Shown one piece after another: positions 17,284-26,838 of a DNA stretch of 64,000 nucleotides. Below the pieces are notes generated by a model, which made no database searches, was not told the DNA's origin, and saw only the letters and a list, made by a program, of their open reading frames with translations. The DNA lies in assembly GCF_026017845.1 (NCBI RefSeq), contig NZ_CP100416.1:2469489-2533488 (forward strand), read 5' to 3'. This DNA comes from Amycolatopsis mediterranei. Lineage in GTDB: Bacteria > Actinomycetota > Actinomycetes > Mycobacteriales > Pseudonocardiaceae. Both the position numbers and the translations under genes were made by a program. The number at the start of each line of letters is the position of its first letter. Positions within the stretch are counted from its first letter, which is position 1.

Positions 17284-20200
17284 CTAGGACTCCGCCGGTT
17301 TCGTCCACGCCACCTGGACCAGGCCCGTCCCGTGCCGCCGGGACACCAGCGTTCCGCGTCCCGGTGGCTGCGGTGACGGCTTCACGTCCGCGAGCAACGC
17401 GCCTTCGTCCTTCGTCCCCGACATGATCAACCCCGGCGTGCCCAGTTCCCGCAGCCGCTGCAGCACCGGCTCGAACAACGCCCGCCCGGCGCCGCCGGAC
17501 CCGCGGACGATCACCAGGTGCAGGCCGATGTCGCGGGCCTGCGGCAGGAACTCCAGCAGCGGCTGCAACGGGTTGCGCCCCACCGTCGCCACCAGCTCGT
17601 AGTCGTCCACCAGCACGAACAGCTCCGGCCCGCGCCACCACGACCGGTTCCGCAGCTGCTCGGGCGTCACCGACGGCCCGGGCAGCCGGTTCCGCATCGC
17701 CTGGGCGCACTCGCCGATCAGGTCCGTCAGCTTGCCCTCGGCTCCGGCGTACCCCAGCAGGTGCGGCTCGGCCACCGCGCCGAGCAGGCCGCGCCGGTAG
17801 TCCGCCACGATGATCGCCGCTTCCTCCGGGGTGTACGCCGACGTGATCCCCGAAGCGATGGCGCGCAGCAGCGAGCTCTTTCCGGACTCCACATCGCCGA
17901 AGGCCATGAAGTGCGGGTCCGCGGCGAAGTCCAGGTACACCGGGCGCAACGTCGATTCCGCGATACCCAGCGTCACCTGCTTGCCCGGGGCCGCGGGCAG
18001 CGTGTCCAGCGGCACTTCCGGCGGCAGCAGCCGGACCCGCGGGGCGCGGGGTCCCTGCCACGCGTCCGAAATCCGGCGCACCAGGTCGACGCCGCCCGCG
18101 CCGACCGTCTCCGGGCGCTGGTCGCTGTCGATGCGCGGCAACGCCGCCAGGAAGTGGAGCTTCTCCGCGGTGATGCCGCGGCCCGGGCGGTCGGCGGGGA
18201 CGTTGGCCGCCACCTTGCGGTCGATCGAGGAGTCCATCGGGTCGCCCAGGCGCAGTTCGAAGCGCGTGCCGATCGCGTCGCGCAGCTGGGCGCGGACGCC
18301 GATCCACTGGTTGAGCGAGACGATCACGTGGATGCCGAAGCCGAGCCCGCGCGCGGCCAGCCCGGTGATCTGCTCCTCCAGCTGCTCGTACTCCTGGCGG
18401 ATCGTCGTCCAGTTGTCCACGAACAGGAACACGTCACCGAACTCGCGGTCGTCGGTGCTTTCGGTGAACTCCGATCGGCGGGCGCGGAACGCCGCCATCG
18501 ACTCGATCCTCTGCGCGGCGAAGAACTCCTCGCGCTGCTCGAGCAACGTCGTCAGCTCGGCGACGACCCGGCGGCAGCGCTGCGCGTCGCGGCGGGTCGC
18601 GTACCCGGACACGTGCGGCAGCCCGGCGATCGGAGCCAATGCGCCGCCGCCCATGTCCAGCACGAACAGCTGCACCTCGGCCGGTGTGTGCGTCAGCGCC
18701 AGCATGCCCGCGATGTCCTTCATCAGCGTCGACTTGCCGCTTTGGGGCGCCCCGACGATCAGTGCGTGCCCGGCCGCGCCGGAGAAGTCCGCCCACAGCA
18801 GGTCGCGGCGCTGCTCGAACGGCTTGTCCACCAGCGCCACCGGGATCGTGAGCTTCCCGTTGCCGCCCCAGCCCAGCGGACACAGGCCGCGCGCGGCGTC
18901 CTCGCCCAGCGGCGGCAGCAGCTGGTCCAGCGTGGGCGGTTCGGTCAGCGGCGGCAGCCAGATCTGGTGCGCGGCCGGGCCGCGGCCCTCCAGGCGCGAC
19001 AGCATCGCGCCGATGATCGTCTCGCCGGTGCCCTCGGCGGCCGGCGCCGGAGAGACCTCGGTCGTCACCGGGATTTCCACCGGGGCCAGGGAAAACGGCA
19101 GCACGCCGAGCTCTTGGCCGTCCTCGCGCACGACCGTGCTCCGCGGCGGCAGCTCGCCGGAGACGTAGGCCGCCTTGAGCCGGATCAGCGTTTCGGTGTC
19201 GGACTTCAGGTACGCCGACCCCGGCACCGGCGGCAGGTGGTAGGCGTCCGCGACGCCCAGCACGGCCCGGCTTTCCGCCGCGGAAAACGTCCGCAACCCG
19301 ATCCGGTACGACAGGTGGGAGTCGAGCCCGCGCAGCCGTCCTTCTTCCAGCCGCTGTGAGGCCAGCAGCAGGTGGATGCCGAGCGAGCGCCCGAGCCGGC
19401 CGATCGCGACGAACAGGTCGATGAACTCCGGGCGGGAGGACAGCAGCTCGCTGAACTCGTCGATGATCACCAGCAGCGACGGCAGCGGGTCGAGTGGCGC
19501 GCCGTCCGCGCGGGCCTTCTCGTAGTCGCGCACCGACGCGTAGTTCCCGGCCGCGTGCAGCAGTTCCTGCCGCCGCAGCAGCTCGCCGTTGAGCGCGTCG
19601 GCCATGCGGTCGACCAGCGCGAGGTCGTCGGAGAGGTTCGTGATGACGGCGCACGTGTGCGGCAGCCCGGTCATCCCGGCGAAGGTCGCGCCGCCCTTGA
19701 AGTCGATGAGCGCCAGGTTGAGCGTCTCCGACGAATGCATCACCGCCAGCGCCGTCACCAGCGTCCGCAGCAGCTCGCTCTTGCCGGACCCGGTCGCGCC
19801 GATGACCAGGCCGTGCGGGCCCATCCCGCCTTCCGCCGACTCCTTGAGGTCCAGCTCGACCGGACGGCCTTCCGGGTTGACGCCCAGCGGGATCCGCAGC
19901 CGGTCGCGGGCCGCGCGCGGGGCCCAGGTGACGGCGGTGTCGGTGTCGCGCGGGTCGCCGATGCCGAGCAGCCCGGCCAGCCCGAACGTCGCCGACATCG
20001 GTTTGTCGCCGACGACCGCGGCGGCCGTGTGCAACGGCGTCAGCATCCGGGCGAGGGCTTCGGCGGCGCCGCGGTCGAGGACGTCCGGACGGCCGAGGAA
20101 GCCCAGCCGCTGCTCGCCGCCTTCGCCGACGACCATGCCCAGGGACTCCGGTGCGGTGTGCAGGCTCAGCAGCCGCTCGGTCGACGACGCCCGCGGCTGC

Positions 20201-21270
20201 TCCTGCCCGACTTCGATCACCGTGACGCCGAGCCGGCCGTCCTGGCCGATCAGCCGGGGCTCACCGTGGGCGTTGCCGCCGTCGACGAGGACCACGAGGT
20301 GCGGCAGGTCGAGCTCGGCCGCCGCGCGCCGGCTGAACGCGGGGCGTTCCCCCAGGTCGGCGCCCAGCAGCTCGGCCAGCCCGGCCGCGGTGCCGTCGGC
20401 CAGCCGCCGTGAGCCGACGGCGTCGGCCGCGCCGGCCGCGGTCGCGTGCGGCAGCCACTTCGCCCACTCCCAGTCGTGCTGCCGGTCCGGTGACACGCAG
20501 AGGGCGATCCGCAGGTCCGCGGGGGAGTGGAAGGTGACGAGCTGGCACAGCAGCGCCCGCACCAGGCCGAGCACGTCGGGCCGCCGCCCGGCCACGGTGA
20601 CCGCGGCGAACGACCGCAGCGACAGCGCGACCGGCAGGCCGTCCACCGTCGAGTAGGTGCGGATGAAGTGCTTGAGGCTGGTCGAGGACACCGGATCGAG
20701 GTCCTCCAGCGGCACGGTCTGCGGCGCCTTCAACGGCGTCGCGAGCCGTTGCGGCCCGGTGCCCGCGCGCACCTGCGCGAACTGCGGCTCGGTGCGCCGC
20801 CGGTCCCACAGCTTCCCGGTTTCGACGTAGGCCCACAGGTCGGCCGGGTCGGGCTGGACGGCGATCATGGCCGCGCGCTGGCCGTCGGCGATGTCGCGGA
20901 CCTGGGCACGCAGCCCGGACAGGTACCGCTGGTAGTCCCGGCGTTCGTCGTTGATCTGCGCCTTCTTCGCCATCCCGCCGCGGCCGAGCGACATCACCAC
21001 CATGCCGCCCATGGCGCAGAGGAACAGCGCGCCGAAGACGTAGGTCATCACGCCGCCGTCGCGTCCGATGTAGACGAACGACATCGCGCCCATGCCGAGC
21101 ATCATCGGCAGGAACATCATCAGCTGCACCATCCCGCCCGACGAGCTCTTGGGGAGCATCGGCGGGGACTGCAGCACGATTTCGCTCGGTCGGTCGGACG
21201 GCAGGCTCATCAGGACAGGCTGCTCCAGTTCGGGGGCGGTCTGACCGGTATTTTGGCCACTCGCCGCCAC
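17284..21270 (-). CDS. eccC: Type VII secretion ATPase EccC
   Basis: 1328 residues, the fused EccCa-EccCb form. Two N-terminal TM helices (about 45-70 and 73-95) precede three FtsK/SpoIIIE ATPase domains. Walker A motifs: GATGSGKSE (about residue 491), GAPQSGKST (about 841) and GDVESGKSS (about 1126). Domain 1 has a full Walker B (LLVIIDEFSEL). Domains 2 and 3 are degenerate (LFVDNW, LVDDYE), as in known EccC, where they serve for substrate binding and regulation. It recruits YxxxD-bearing substrates and powers export at the inner membrane. Divergent from the substrate/eccD operon. Confidence 0.97.
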   Translation of the reverse strand: MAASGQNTGQTAPELEQPVLMSLPSDRPSEIVLQSPPMLPKSSSGGMVQLMMFLPMMLGMGAMSFVYIGRDGGVMTYVFGALFLCAMGGMVVMSLGRGGMAKKAQINDERRDYQRYLSGLRAQVRDIADGQRAAMIAVQPDPADLWAYVETGKLWDRRRTEPQFAQVRAGTGPQRLATPLKAPQTVPLEDLDPVSSTSLKHFIRTYSTVDGLPVALSLRSFAAVTVAGRRPDVLGLVRALLCQLVTFHSPADLRIALCVSPDRQHDWEWAKWLPHATAAGAADAVGSRRLADGTAAGLAELLGADLGERPAFSRRAAAELDLPHLVVLVDGGNAHGEPRLIGQDGRLGVTVIEVGQEQPRASSTERLLSLHTAPESLGMVVGEGGEQRLGFLGRPDVLDRGAAEALARMLTPLHTAAAVVGDKPMSATFGLAGLLGIGDPRDTDTAVTWAPRAARDRLRIPLGVNPEGRPVELDLKESAEGGMGPHGLVIGATGSGKSELLRTLVTALAVMHSSETLNLALIDFKGGATFAGMTGLPHTCAVITNLSDDLALVDRMADALNGELLRRQELLHAAGNYASVRDYEKARADGAPLDPLPSLLVIIDEFSELLSSRPEFIDLFVAIGRLGRSLGIHLLLASQRLEEGRLRGLDSHLSYRIGLRTFSAAESRAVLGVADAYHLPPVPGSAYLKSDTETLIRLKAAYVSGELPPRSTVVREDGQELGVLPFSLAPVEIPVTTEVSPAPAAEGTGETIIGAMLSRLEGRGPAAHQIWLPPLTEPPTLDQLLPPLGEDAARGLCPLGWGGNGKLTIPVALVDKPFEQRRDLLWADFSGAAGHALIVGAPQSGKSTLMKDIAGMLALTHTPAEVQLFVLDMGGGALAPIAGLPHVSGYATRRDAQRCRRVVAELTTLLEQREEFFAAQRIESMAAFRARRSEFTESTDDREFGDVFLFVDNWTTIRQEYEQLEEQITGLAARGLGFGIHVIVSLNQWIGVRAQLRDAIGTRFELRLGDPMDSSIDRKVAANVPADRPGRGITAEKLHFLAALPRIDSDQRPETVGAGGVDLVRRISDAWQGPRAPRVRLLPPEVPLDTLPAAPGKQVTLGIAESTLRPVYLDFAADPHFMAFGDVESGKSSLLRAIASGITSAYTPEEAAIIVADYRRGLLGAVAEPHLLGYAGAEGKLTDLIGECAQAMRNRLPGPSVTPEQLRNRSWWRGPELFVLVDDYELVATVGRNPLQPLLEFLPQARDIGLHLVIVRGSGGAGRALFEPVLQRLRELGTPGLIMSGTKDEGALLADVKPSPQPPGRGTLVSRRHGTGLVQVAWTKPAES

Positions 21271-21352
21271 GCCGCGGTGGGTACTTTTGCCGTCCGCCCG
21301 CTTCCGGGGCCGAACCTACGCTCAGCCGAGCACACCCCCCGGAAGGAGACCC

Positions 21353-22123
21353 ATGGCCGGCGAGTACCGGGCTGAGCCCGAGGCGATGCGCTCCGCCGTG
21401 GGCAACGTCGGGGGCATCATCGCCCACGGCATCAACGCCGTGGCCGACCTCGAACGGCTCGTCGTGCAGCCGATGTCGTTCGCGACGTTCGGCAGCGCGG
21501 TCGCCGCCGCGAACGCGGCCCTGCACTCCGGCCAGATCACCGCCGTCCGCACGCTGCTTCAGCTGCTGCAGCAGGTCAACGGGCTCGTCAAGGCCAGCGC
21601 CGACGCCTACCAGGCGGCCGACCGGGACGTCGCTTCCGGCTACGGCGGCGGGCACGCCTCGACGAGCACCGGGTCGTCGATCTGGGGCAGCTCGCACGCT
21701 TCCGAGCTCGCCACGCTGGCCATCAACGACAGCGCGGGCGCCCACGGCGAGCCGTCGTCGGTCGGGAACGTGCTGCGCTACCTGGGGGACGCGCGGCTGG
21801 GCCGGCTCGGCGACCACCCGATCACCGACACGCGCTTCCACGGGGTCGCCGACTTCAACGACTGGCTCGCCGGTGACGCCGACAACCAGGCGCGCATCGG
21901 GCTGATCGAGGTCTACGCGGGCACCGCGCGCACGTTCTCCGACGTGCCCGGCGGCGTGCACAGCGGCGACGTCGTGGTCGTGGAGCCGTTGCTGTTCTCC
22001 GACCGCCAGCCGGTCATCGGTGTCGCCGGCGACGGCGGCCGCCTCTACAACCACGGGCTGCTCGACGCCCGCACCGGCGGGCTGGCGAAGGTCAGCGTCT
22101 ACCGGCCCGCCTCCGTCGTCTGA
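21353..22123 (+). CDS. ESX-associated substrate with YxxxD motif
   Basis: 256 residues. The N-terminal 95 residues are helical and match ESX secretion-associated targets, with YQAAD at residues 86-90. The C-terminal domain (about 120-256) is mixed alpha/beta, ending in IGVAGDGGRLYNHG, and is not recognised. GGAAGGAG precedes the ATG. First gene of the operon that ends with eccD. Confidence 0.8.
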   Translation: MAGEYRAEPEAMRSAVGNVGGIIAHGINAVADLERLVVQPMSFATFGSAVAAANAALHSGQITAVRTLLQLLQQVNGLVKASADAYQAADRDVASGYGGGHASTSTGSSIWGSSHASELATLAINDSAGAHGEPSSVGNVLRYLGDARLGRLGDHPITDTRFHGVADFNDWLAGDADNQARIGLIEVYAGTARTFSDVPGGVHSGDVVVVEPLLFSDRQPVIGVAGDGGRLYNHGLLDARTGGLAKVSVYRPASVV

Positions 22124-22148
22124 ACTCCTTGAACCTTTGTGAGGATCG

Positions 22149-23228
22149 ATGCTGACTTTCCCGAACTCCAGCGCGATGGACGCGACCGCGTCTTCGGGCG
22201 GGCCGATCACCATCCTGCCGCAGATCGTCACCGGCCAGCCGGAGCAGATCGCCAAGCACGTGGCGGACCTGGTCCGCAAGGCCGAGCAGTTCCTCGGCAT
22301 GTACAACGAGCTGACGAAGGCCGCCGACCAGCTGGGCAAGATCTGGTCGGGGGCGGCCAGCGAGTCGGCGCTGAAGAAGATCAGCGACTCCCTCGACCAG
22401 CTGACGAAGATCATCAACGTCGTGCAGAAGGGCGCCGAGCTCCTCGGCGTCTCCGGCACGCTGATCAAGACCGCGCAGGAGGCCTACCGCGCGGTGGTCG
22501 CCGCGGTGAACCCGACGGTCGCCGCGCTGATGTCGAACTGGTGGACCTACGGGGCCGCGGTCGCTTTGTCGACCGCGACGAGCGCGTCGCTGCGGGCGTT
22601 CATCACCGCGATCGGCGCGCTGCTCAAGGCGCTCGGCGCGGTGGAGCTCGCCCAGCAGGTCACCACGCTCGCGCAGGTCATCGGCGAGATCGAGAAGCTC
22701 TTCCACCACGGTTCCGGCAGTTCGGGCGCCACGACGCCGTCGATCGGGAACACCCCGGTCACCGCGCCGCAGACCCCGCCGCCGGTGGCGAGCCCGTCGG
22801 GGCAGCAGGCTGCGTCATCAGGAAATCCCACCCGCGGCGGTGAGGGGATCCCGCAGCAGCCTTCGTTCACCGACTACACCCCGCCCGCGCTCGCCACCGG
22901 CGGCGGTTCCAGCACCGGCAACGGGACGGCGGTGACCGGCAACGGCACCCCGCTGAACCCGGCCAACAGCTGGATCGCCGTCGACCCGGCGCAGAACGGC
23001 GCGACCGTGCCGGCCCAGCCCGCACCGGTCACCCAGCCGGCCCCCGCGCCCGTGGTGCCCGCCCCGGCGGCCGGGCACGCCGACGAAGTCGTCATCCACA
23101 CCAACCTCGCCACCGGCGAGTCCACTGTGGAGGCTCCGGGCGGGCAGGACTTCGACCTCGACATCGCGCTGGACTACAACGGCAAGCACTTCAGCCAGCA
23201 CGTCGGCTACGACGCGGCCGGGAACTGA
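22149..23228 (+). CDS. WXG-like protein with Pro/Gly-rich tail
   Basis: 359 residues. The N-terminal 190 residues are helical with IWSGAASESALKKI at the hairpin turn (residues about 72-85) and a hydrophobic helical stretch after it (NWWTYGAAVALSTATSASL). Residues 195-330 are low-complexity Pro/Gly/Thr. The C-terminus has a small acidic segment with VVIHTNLATGESTVEAPGG. Probably an ESX substrate. Unknown activity. Confidence 0.78.
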   Translation: MLTFPNSSAMDATASSGGPITILPQIVTGQPEQIAKHVADLVRKAEQFLGMYNELTKAADQLGKIWSGAASESALKKISDSLDQLTKIINVVQKGAELLGVSGTLIKTAQEAYRAVVAAVNPTVAALMSNWWTYGAAVALSTATSASLRAFITAIGALLKALGAVELAQQVTTLAQVIGEIEKLFHHGSGSSGATTPSIGNTPVTAPQTPPPVASPSGQQAASSGNPTRGGEGIPQQPSFTDYTPPALATGGGSSTGNGTAVTGNGTPLNPANSWIAVDPAQNGATVPAQPAPVTQPAPAPVVPAPAAGHADEVVIHTNLATGESTVEAPGGQDFDLDIALDYNGKHFSQHVGYDAAGN

Positions 23229-23231
23229 CCG

Positions 23232-24593
23232 GTGGCGGGCTCGGGGGTCGTCGACGCGTCCGGGGTGGTCAGCTCGGTGCTGTCCGGGTACCGGCGCGTG
23301 CTCGTCGAATGCCGCCGGCGCGTCACCGGGGATCCCGGGGCGCTGAGCGCCGCTTCGCAGCGGGTGGCAACGCAGGCTTCGACGGTTTCGGGCAAGGCGC
23401 GCGAGATCGACGAGTCCGCGAAGACGCTGCACGCGGACTGGGACGGTGACGCCTACACGGCGTTCGCGACGGCCGCCGGGAAGCTCGGCGAAGAGCTCAC
23501 CGAGGCGGCCACGAAGCTCGACGACCAGGCGAAGCGGCTCGGGACCGCGGCCCGGCTCGTGCAGTCCGCGGAAGCCGCCGTCGATGCGGTGCTCGCGCAG
23601 TTCGACCAGTACGCCGCCCAGCTGACCGCGCAGGCCCGCGCGGTGAACTCCGCTTCGGTCGGCGCCTTCATCCAGGCCGCCCGGCAGCTCGGCGAACAGA
23701 GCGTCGCCGCGGCCCGCCAGGTCGTCGACGAGTTCTCCGACGCGCTCGCCGAGCTGTTCCCGCCCGAAGGCGTCGGACGGCTCGAGCACGAGCTCGGCAA
23801 GTGGGCCCGCGGGCCGCTGCACTGGCTCAACGGCGAGCCCCTCGACGGCCGGAAGCGGCCGCGGACCGTGCCGTCGTGGTTCGGCAACTCCGGCTGGAAG
23901 AAGCTCACCTGGGACGGCCTCGAAGGCACCCGCGCGCCGAAGAAGGCGGACACGCCGTTCGGGCAGCCCGAAGCCGAGGCGCTGAAGGACAAGATCGGCC
24001 GCAACACCGAGATCACCTACTACAAGTTCCAGCACGAACAGGACGGCCTTTCCCCCGAGTACGACGGGAAGATCACGTCGAAGGGCTGGGACGCGGGCGC
24101 GTCCGGGCACGCGGAACTCGCGGCGCTGCACGGCGAGGCCGAGCTCAAGAAGGAGTGGGGTGTCGCCGAAGCCCACGCCAAGGGCACGGTGTTCGCCGGC
24201 GGCGAGGTCAGCGCGTCCGGCACGATCGGCGCGCACGGTGTCGGCGCGCACACAGGAGCCTTTGTCGGCGGGAAGGTCGAGGGCGAGGTCGCCGCGGACG
24301 TCGCGGGCATCGGCGTCGGCGCGAACGGCACCCTGCAGTACGGCCTCGGCGCGCAGCTCGACGCCCAAGCCGTCTACGACGCCGGGCACCTCAAGGTCAA
24401 CTTCAAGGCGGGTGCGGCGCTCGGCCTCGGCCTGGGCGTCGGCGCGAAGATCGACATCGACCTGCCGAAGCTCGGCCACACGATCGGCGAGTACGGCGGC
24501 GCGGCGGTCGACGCCGTCAGCCACACGGCTCACGACGCCGCCGAAGCGGTGGGCTCCGCTTGGGACGACGCCGTTTCCTACGTGGGGCTGTGA
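23232..24593 (+). CDS. WXG protein with alternating Gly/Ala C-domain
   Basis: 453 residues, GTG start 3 bases after the upstream stop. A WXG domain (DWDGDAYTAF at about residues 75-84), a second helical region to about 190, a linker (WFGNSGWKKLTWDGLEG), then residues about 285-410 made of short strands with alternating small and polar or charged residues (GKVEGEVAADVAGIGVGANG). This resembles the pre-toxin or pore-like stretches of polymorphic toxins. No enzymatic motif follows. Probably an ESX substrate. Confidence 0.78.
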   Translation: MAGSGVVDASGVVSSVLSGYRRVLVECRRRVTGDPGALSAASQRVATQASTVSGKAREIDESAKTLHADWDGDAYTAFATAAGKLGEELTEAATKLDDQAKRLGTAARLVQSAEAAVDAVLAQFDQYAAQLTAQARAVNSASVGAFIQAARQLGEQSVAAARQVVDEFSDALAELFPPEGVGRLEHELGKWARGPLHWLNGEPLDGRKRPRTVPSWFGNSGWKKLTWDGLEGTRAPKKADTPFGQPEAEALKDKIGRNTEITYYKFQHEQDGLSPEYDGKITSKGWDAGASGHAELAALHGEAELKKEWGVAEAHAKGTVFAGGEVSASGTIGAHGVGAHTGAFVGGKVEGEVAADVAGIGVGANGTLQYGLGAQLDAQAVYDAGHLKVNFKAGAALGLGLGVGAKIDIDLPKLGHTIGEYGGAAVDAVSHTAHDAAEAVGSAWDDAVSYVGL

Positions 24594-25063
24594 TGACCCT
24601 TCCGCTCGACTTCGTCATCCCGGACGGCTGGACCGCCGTCGACCCGGGCGACTCCGGCGCGGTGTTCGTCGCCGTGCACCCGGTGCCGGGCGAGGAGTTC
24701 ACGCCGAACATCACGGTCAGCGTGCAGCAGCGGCCGGACGAGGCGTCGATCGACGCCATCGCCGCCGAGGCCGTCGAACGGCTTTCGCGCACGCTGGCCG
24801 GGCTCGAGGTGCTGAGCCGCCGCGACGTCGGCGACCCGGCCGCGCCCGCCGTCATGCAGCTGCTGCGCCTGCGCACCGGCGAAGGCACCGAGCTGATCCA
24901 GACCCAGGTGCACCTGACGGTCCCCGGGGCCACCCCGGAAGACCGCCTGGTGCTCGAGCTCGCCTGCACGGCCGCGCCCGCGACCGCCCGCGCGCTCTCA
25001 CCCGGTTTCCAGCGGTTCGTGGCCAGCGTCCACGTCCGCCAGCACGAAGGGAAAGCACAGTGA
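24593..25063 (+). CDS. LpqN/DcrB-like small protein
   Basis: 156 residues with the DcrB/LpqN fold pattern: FVIPDGWTAVDPG, then VQQRPDEAS and a VHLTVPG-type strand pair. There is no lipobox or signal peptide, unlike LpqN, so it is cytoplasmic here. Overlaps the WXG gene by 1 nt and the next gene by 4 nt. Possibly an ESX substrate chaperone, by context only. Confidence 0.72.
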   Translation: MTLPLDFVIPDGWTAVDPGDSGAVFVAVHPVPGEEFTPNITVSVQQRPDEASIDAIAAEAVERLSRTLAGLEVLSRRDVGDPAAPAVMQLLRLRTGEGTELIQTQVHLTVPGATPEDRLVLELACTAAPATARALSPGFQRFVASVHVRQHEGKAQ

Positions 25064-25380
25064 CCGATCCGTACGCGGTGCCGGACATGGACGAGCTGCT
25101 GGCGCAGGTGCGCAAGCAGACCGAAGAGGTCCAGCGGATCCAGCGCACGGTCGAGGCGATGGAGATCAAGGCGCACTCGCGGCAGAACGAGGTCACCGTC
25201 ACCCTCCGCGGCGACGGCCGGTTCACCTCGATCGACATCGACCCCCGCGCCATCCGCGAGTACGACGCCCGCAACTTGTCGGAGATCGTGCTGGAGGCGG
25301 TGAACGCCGGGCTGCAGAAGCTCGCCGAAGCCAGTTCCGCGAAGTTCGCCCCGGTGATCGCGGCCGCGAAAGACGTGTGA
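25060..25380 (+). CDS. YbaB/EbfC family nucleoid-associated protein
   Basis: 106 residues: a long N-terminal helix (MDELLAQVRKQTEEVQRIQ), central strands (VTVTLRGDGRFTSIDID) and a C-terminal helix, as in YbaB. GTG overlaps the previous stop (GTGA). Members in ESX clusters are common in actinobacteria; the role there is unknown. Confidence 0.82.
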   Translation: MTDPYAVPDMDELLAQVRKQTEEVQRIQRTVEAMEIKAHSRQNEVTVTLRGDGRFTSIDIDPRAIREYDARNLSEIVLEAVNAGLQKLAEASSAKFAPVIAAAKDV

Positions 25381-26750
25381 TGACGGCCTCTCTGACCGGC
25401 ACGACTCGGCGGGTCACGGTGGTCACGCCGCGAGCCCGGGTCGACGTCGCCCTGCCGCAGCAGTCGACGTTCGCCGAGCTGGTCCCGCAGCTGGTCCGGC
25501 TCGCCGGAGCGTCCGGACAGGCGTCGGCCGAGCACCCGGGCTGGGTGCTGTCCCGGTTGGGCGGCGCGCCACTGGCGTTGGGCCTGAGCGTGGCCGCCGC
25601 CCAGATCCGCGACGGCGAAGTGCTGCACCTGACCCCGCGGGAGCGCCCGCGGGGTCCGCTGCTGTTCGACGACGTCGTCGACTCGATCGCCAGCGTCGCC
25701 GAGTCGTCCGGAAGCTGGAGCCCCTCGGTCGCGCGGCGGTCCGGACTGGTGGCTGCGGTGGTCCTGCTGCTGGCGGGCGGCTTGCTGGTGCAGGCGGCGG
25801 CGTCCGGCAGTGTCCTGGCCCCGATCGGAACGGGGCTGCTGGCCCTGGTGCTGCTGCTCGGCGGTGGCGCGTTGAGCCGCGCGTACGGCGACGCCGAGGC
25901 GGGTGCGGCCGGGTCGCTGGCCGGCGTCGGTGTCGCGCTGCTCGCGGGGATGTCCGTGCTGCCACCGCATCCGCTGTTCTCGCTGTCGGCGGGCCCCCTG
26001 GCGGCGGGGTTCGCGGCGGTGACGGTGTACGGCGTGCTGGCGGCGGTCTCGGTGGCCGACCGCCTGCCGTGGTTCGTGGCGATCACCGGCGCGGCGGGCT
26101 TCGGCGCGTTGACCACCGGCGTGGTGCTGCTGGCGGGCGTCTCACCGCTGTCGGCGGCCGCGGTGGTCGCGGTGCTGGGCACGGCCCTCGCGGCGGTGGC
26201 GCCGATGCTGGCGTTGCGCCTGGCCCGGCTGCCGCTGCCGCGCGTCCCGGACGACATGGCGGCGTTCCGCGCGGACGAGCAACCGTCGCTCGGCACCGAG
26301 ATGATCGGCCGGACCTCCCGCGCCCAGGGGGTGCTGACGGGATTGCTGGTGGCGCTCGGACTGGTGGTGCTGGCGGCTTCCGTCGTGCTGTCGTCGGGCG
26401 GGCCGTGGGAAGCGGGCTTGGCCGGTTTGCTGGGCCTGGCTTGGATTCTGCGGTCGCGGTCGTACGCGGGCCGGGCGCAGCGCCTGGTGTTGGTCGGCTT
26501 CGGCGTCCCGACGCTGGTGTGCGCGGGGGTGTGGCTGGTGGCCTCGGGCCACCGCACGGCGGTGTTCGCGGCCGGGTGCGCGGTGGTGCTGGCGGCGGTG
26601 GTCTGCCTGGTGTACGCGACGCGGGTGGCGCGGGGGCTGCGTTCGCCGTACTGGTCGCGGCTTTTGGACGTGACGGAGTTCTTGGTGCTGTTGTCGCTGG
26701 TGCCGATGGTGGCGATGATCGCGGGGGTGTACCAAGCCGTCCGGGGTTGA
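25380..26750 (+). CDS. eccD: Type VII secretion integral membrane protein EccD
   Basis: 456 residues. The N-terminal ubiquitin-like (YukD) domain (about 10-85) is followed by about eleven TM helices from residue 121 onward. EccD forms the vestibule of the ESX membrane complex with EccB, EccC and EccE. The ATG overlaps the YbaB stop; a GTG 3 bases earlier is equally possible. The stop codon overlaps the -35 of the next gene. Confidence 0.93.
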   Translation: MTASLTGTTRRVTVVTPRARVDVALPQQSTFAELVPQLVRLAGASGQASAEHPGWVLSRLGGAPLALGLSVAAAQIRDGEVLHLTPRERPRGPLLFDDVVDSIASVAESSGSWSPSVARRSGLVAAVVLLLAGGLLVQAAASGSVLAPIGTGLLALVLLLGGGALSRAYGDAEAGAAGSLAGVGVALLAGMSVLPPHPLFSLSAGPLAAGFAAVTVYGVLAAVSVADRLPWFVAITGAAGFGALTTGVVLLAGVSPLSAAAVVAVLGTALAAVAPMLALRLARLPLPRVPDDMAAFRADEQPSLGTEMIGRTSRAQGVLTGLLVALGLVVLAASVVLSSGGPWEAGLAGLLGLAWILRSRSYAGRAQRLVLVGFGVPTLVCAGVWLVASGHRTAVFAAGCAVVLAAVVCLVYATRVARGLRSPYWSRLLDVTEFLVLLSLVPMVAMIAGVYQAVRG

Positions 26751-26776
26751 CGGTGACCCGCGGACACTGTTAATAC
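26747..26776 (+). promoter_or_regulatory. Promoter of GH30 gene
   Basis: -35 TTGACG (26747-26752), 18-base spacer, -10 TAATAC (26771-26776). The best sigma-70-type promoter in the window. The -35 overlaps the eccD stop. Confidence 0.75.
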
Positions 26777-26783
26777 TGATCTT

Positions 26784-26797
26784 TGGGAGCGCTCCCA
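26784..26797. promoter_or_regulatory. CebR-like LacI-family operator
   Basis: TGGGAGCGCTCCCA, a perfect 14-bp palindrome identical to the CebR box of streptomycetes as I recall it. It sits at the expected transcription start, so a bound repressor would block initiation. The ligand is presumably a cello- or xylo-oligosaccharide. Confidence 0.75.
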
Positions 26798-26838
26798 GCC
26801 TGTTGTCTTCGCGTCCGCGGCCGACTTCAGGAGATGTC

